Origin: Actinotalea alkalitolerans
GTDB taxonomy: Bacteria; Actinomycetota; Actinomycetes; Actinomycetales; Cellulomonadaceae
DNA: 53,910 nt
NCBI RefSeq assembly: GCF_023369855.1
Contig: NZ_JAMBPP010000022.1
Location: 1 to 53,910 of the forward strand
Reading direction: 5' to 3'
Position 1 is the stretch's first letter. Every line of letters starts with the position of its first letter. The notes below the pieces were generated by a model, which had not been told where the DNA came from, did no database searches, and saw nothing but the letters and a program-made list of their open reading frames with translations. The position numbers and the translations under genes are program-made. Positions 53,801-53,910 of the stretch are shown here, piece after piece.

Positions 53801-53910
53801 GGCGGGGTGCACAATCAGGGACGGCCGATCGGTCGTCTTCGACGACGAGATCGAGCCGTCCTCTGCACCCGGCGATGAGGAGGAGGCGCTCATGATGCAC
53901 TGGGCGCCGT
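50802..53910 (+). CDS. TPR-CHAT domain protein, 3' end outside window
   Basis: At least 1036 aa, open to the edge. Residues about 80-650 are helical repeats, with TPR-like units such as LQNWGVVLAELGEFDDAIEK. The C-terminal part (from about 690) is a CHAT caspase-like fold: HLALHGRADVRRG gives His 873, and LIVFSGCSTAVGG gives Cys 918, followed by the usual VASLWPVDDQSTRVFM. Both dyad residues are present, so it is probably an active cysteine protease. CATAGT is eight bases before the ATG and no ribosome site is seen. Codons such as GCA, TTG, CTA and ATA are more frequent than in the flanking genes, a sign of transfer. By analogy CHAT-TPR proteins are often regulated proteases in defence systems; its partner would lie outside the window. 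Confidence 0.8.
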   Translation, partial: MEAGGESPRFSAELASAVRVVGGVLAAWARGDRHDETNAPEVPAGMRVDEVLDVLARGAPAEVAVLRTELPDDPTAKVALREVVDASLRLVATGLGLVVDLKRLNRLDEMQWVGRELGDLAHGLGEWKAAAVLYLLGSDALRQLNKLWDTADVCAKAVAAAAECDPVPRDVMAGALQNWGVVLAELGEFDDAIEKLRSAGSFEDDPGARTRVDNALAGAVLRIGEFDSAIRLFKANLEALEVLDPAKGLDRGLALDALASAYQQAGDLESAAVWFDEARKKIAADDVRRRYGNARGLAEVNAQLGNLDLAGLAFVEARELAVLDVRERQGPDRLRAGLRAGIERLVDDDTPTWKLVLAAEVLARASGPAAAVPVYERAANAAAAAGDPLTAFGCRVHIAHGLLESGEEDLRAIDVMLTMIRAEALAAALPSSAALADVGLMQLLHYGLEESACGLDRFYLACEALALDDLVQRSFFDSADVRSVRIQRANVGVPYAALAEFAEECGALEVAADHLFRAVSHASQSGDALAEVIGAGRILALLDRRGASSDASETTIRRIRELIERPDASAETRKHGYYVLGRHTAITDPRAALDELRRAAAIHEQIRMRLRAQVAMGDPRTLREDTSFYPELLRAMIDAAEPDADAFDVLQRTRALALGDQLELLRGGRVPHIAANNAEAVRLLARLPVPTTLVDVTSTSAGLRAYLVDEAGVRSVDAEGPTWTLEAVQYGDVRRRAAEVVALTRSSVILRHLVEAVEDSVEPERALLVVLDDHLANLPIHAVPLRGGVWSDARSIGRIPAVAVLRYSPNRPWAGKAVVAGDSRGDLPHAAVECRHVAETLDARPLLQGACSFEALKTRLTETQPDVVHLALHGRADVRRGGRASLLFANGAGRTTWAGFDELAQLPWQASLIVFSGCSTAVGGPRHGRGIHGVAQAALAAGATATVASLWPVDDQSTRVFMTEFYDEFARARGASDWVDLRLVMDGARAHLRQRLAERVAGCTIRDGRSVVFDDEIEPSSAPGDEEEALMMHWAP

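Overview
The window is high-GC actinobacterial chromosome. Gene content points to Cellulomonadaceae or a close relative: DUF6318 and DUF2599 lipoproteins, DUF3073 beside purM, a secreted nuclease with a C-terminal family-2 carbohydrate-binding module, a GH39 xylosidase locus, and many genes that look leaderless. This placement is inference from gene content only.

Layout. 1-895: two exported proteins of unknown role. 1012-7839: an acyl-CoA locus (MaoC-type hydratase, long FabG, thiolase, divergent TetR regulator, FadE5-type dehydrogenase) with the content of the mycobacterial Rv0241c-Rv0244c region. 7954-9796: a small winged-helix regulator with a membrane partner, then an epoxide-hydrolase-like protein. 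9889-14102: PPK2, a phosphotransferase, an ATP-dependent DNA ligase, a DUF2599 lipoprotein and an unknown protein. 14305-25913: purine genes purL, purF and purM, interrupted by gdhA, a sterol-carrier-family protein and a 1357-aa secreted nuclease/5'-nucleotidase. 26046-27687: DUF3073, a DUF3618/holin-X pair and tRNAs Phe, Asp and Glu. 27833-35391: a minimal zincin, a flavin-dependent oxidoreductase, galE, a GlsB-type protein, an MscS channel, an IscA/HesB-like protein and two CNNM/CorC proteins. 35577-43314: a phosphotransferase overlapping an EAL protein, an ECF sigma factor with a membrane partner, a HAD-IIA hydrolase and a GGDEF-EAL protein. 43382-49831: LacI regulator, GH39 beta-xylosidase and an ABC importer, a self-contained xylo-oligosaccharide locus with two palindromic operators.

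At 50003-50050 lies the 3' part of a tRNA-Lys(UUU) gene whose 5' part has been replaced. This is the signature of an attachment-site scar. Everything to its right is probably an integrated element, whose far end, with the rebuilt tRNA, lies beyond the window. It carries a small uncertain ORF and a large TPR-CHAT protein that runs off the right edge with a visible His/Cys dyad, a candidate defence or regulated-proteolysis gene.

Non-coding signals add detail. A nested palindromic repeat of about 60 bp occurs three times at operon boundaries (7881, 8841 and 39933). A recurring arrangement, a -10-like hexamer exactly 6-7 bases before the start codon, marks about nine leaderless genes. Several dyads overlap starts or promoters next to regulator genes.
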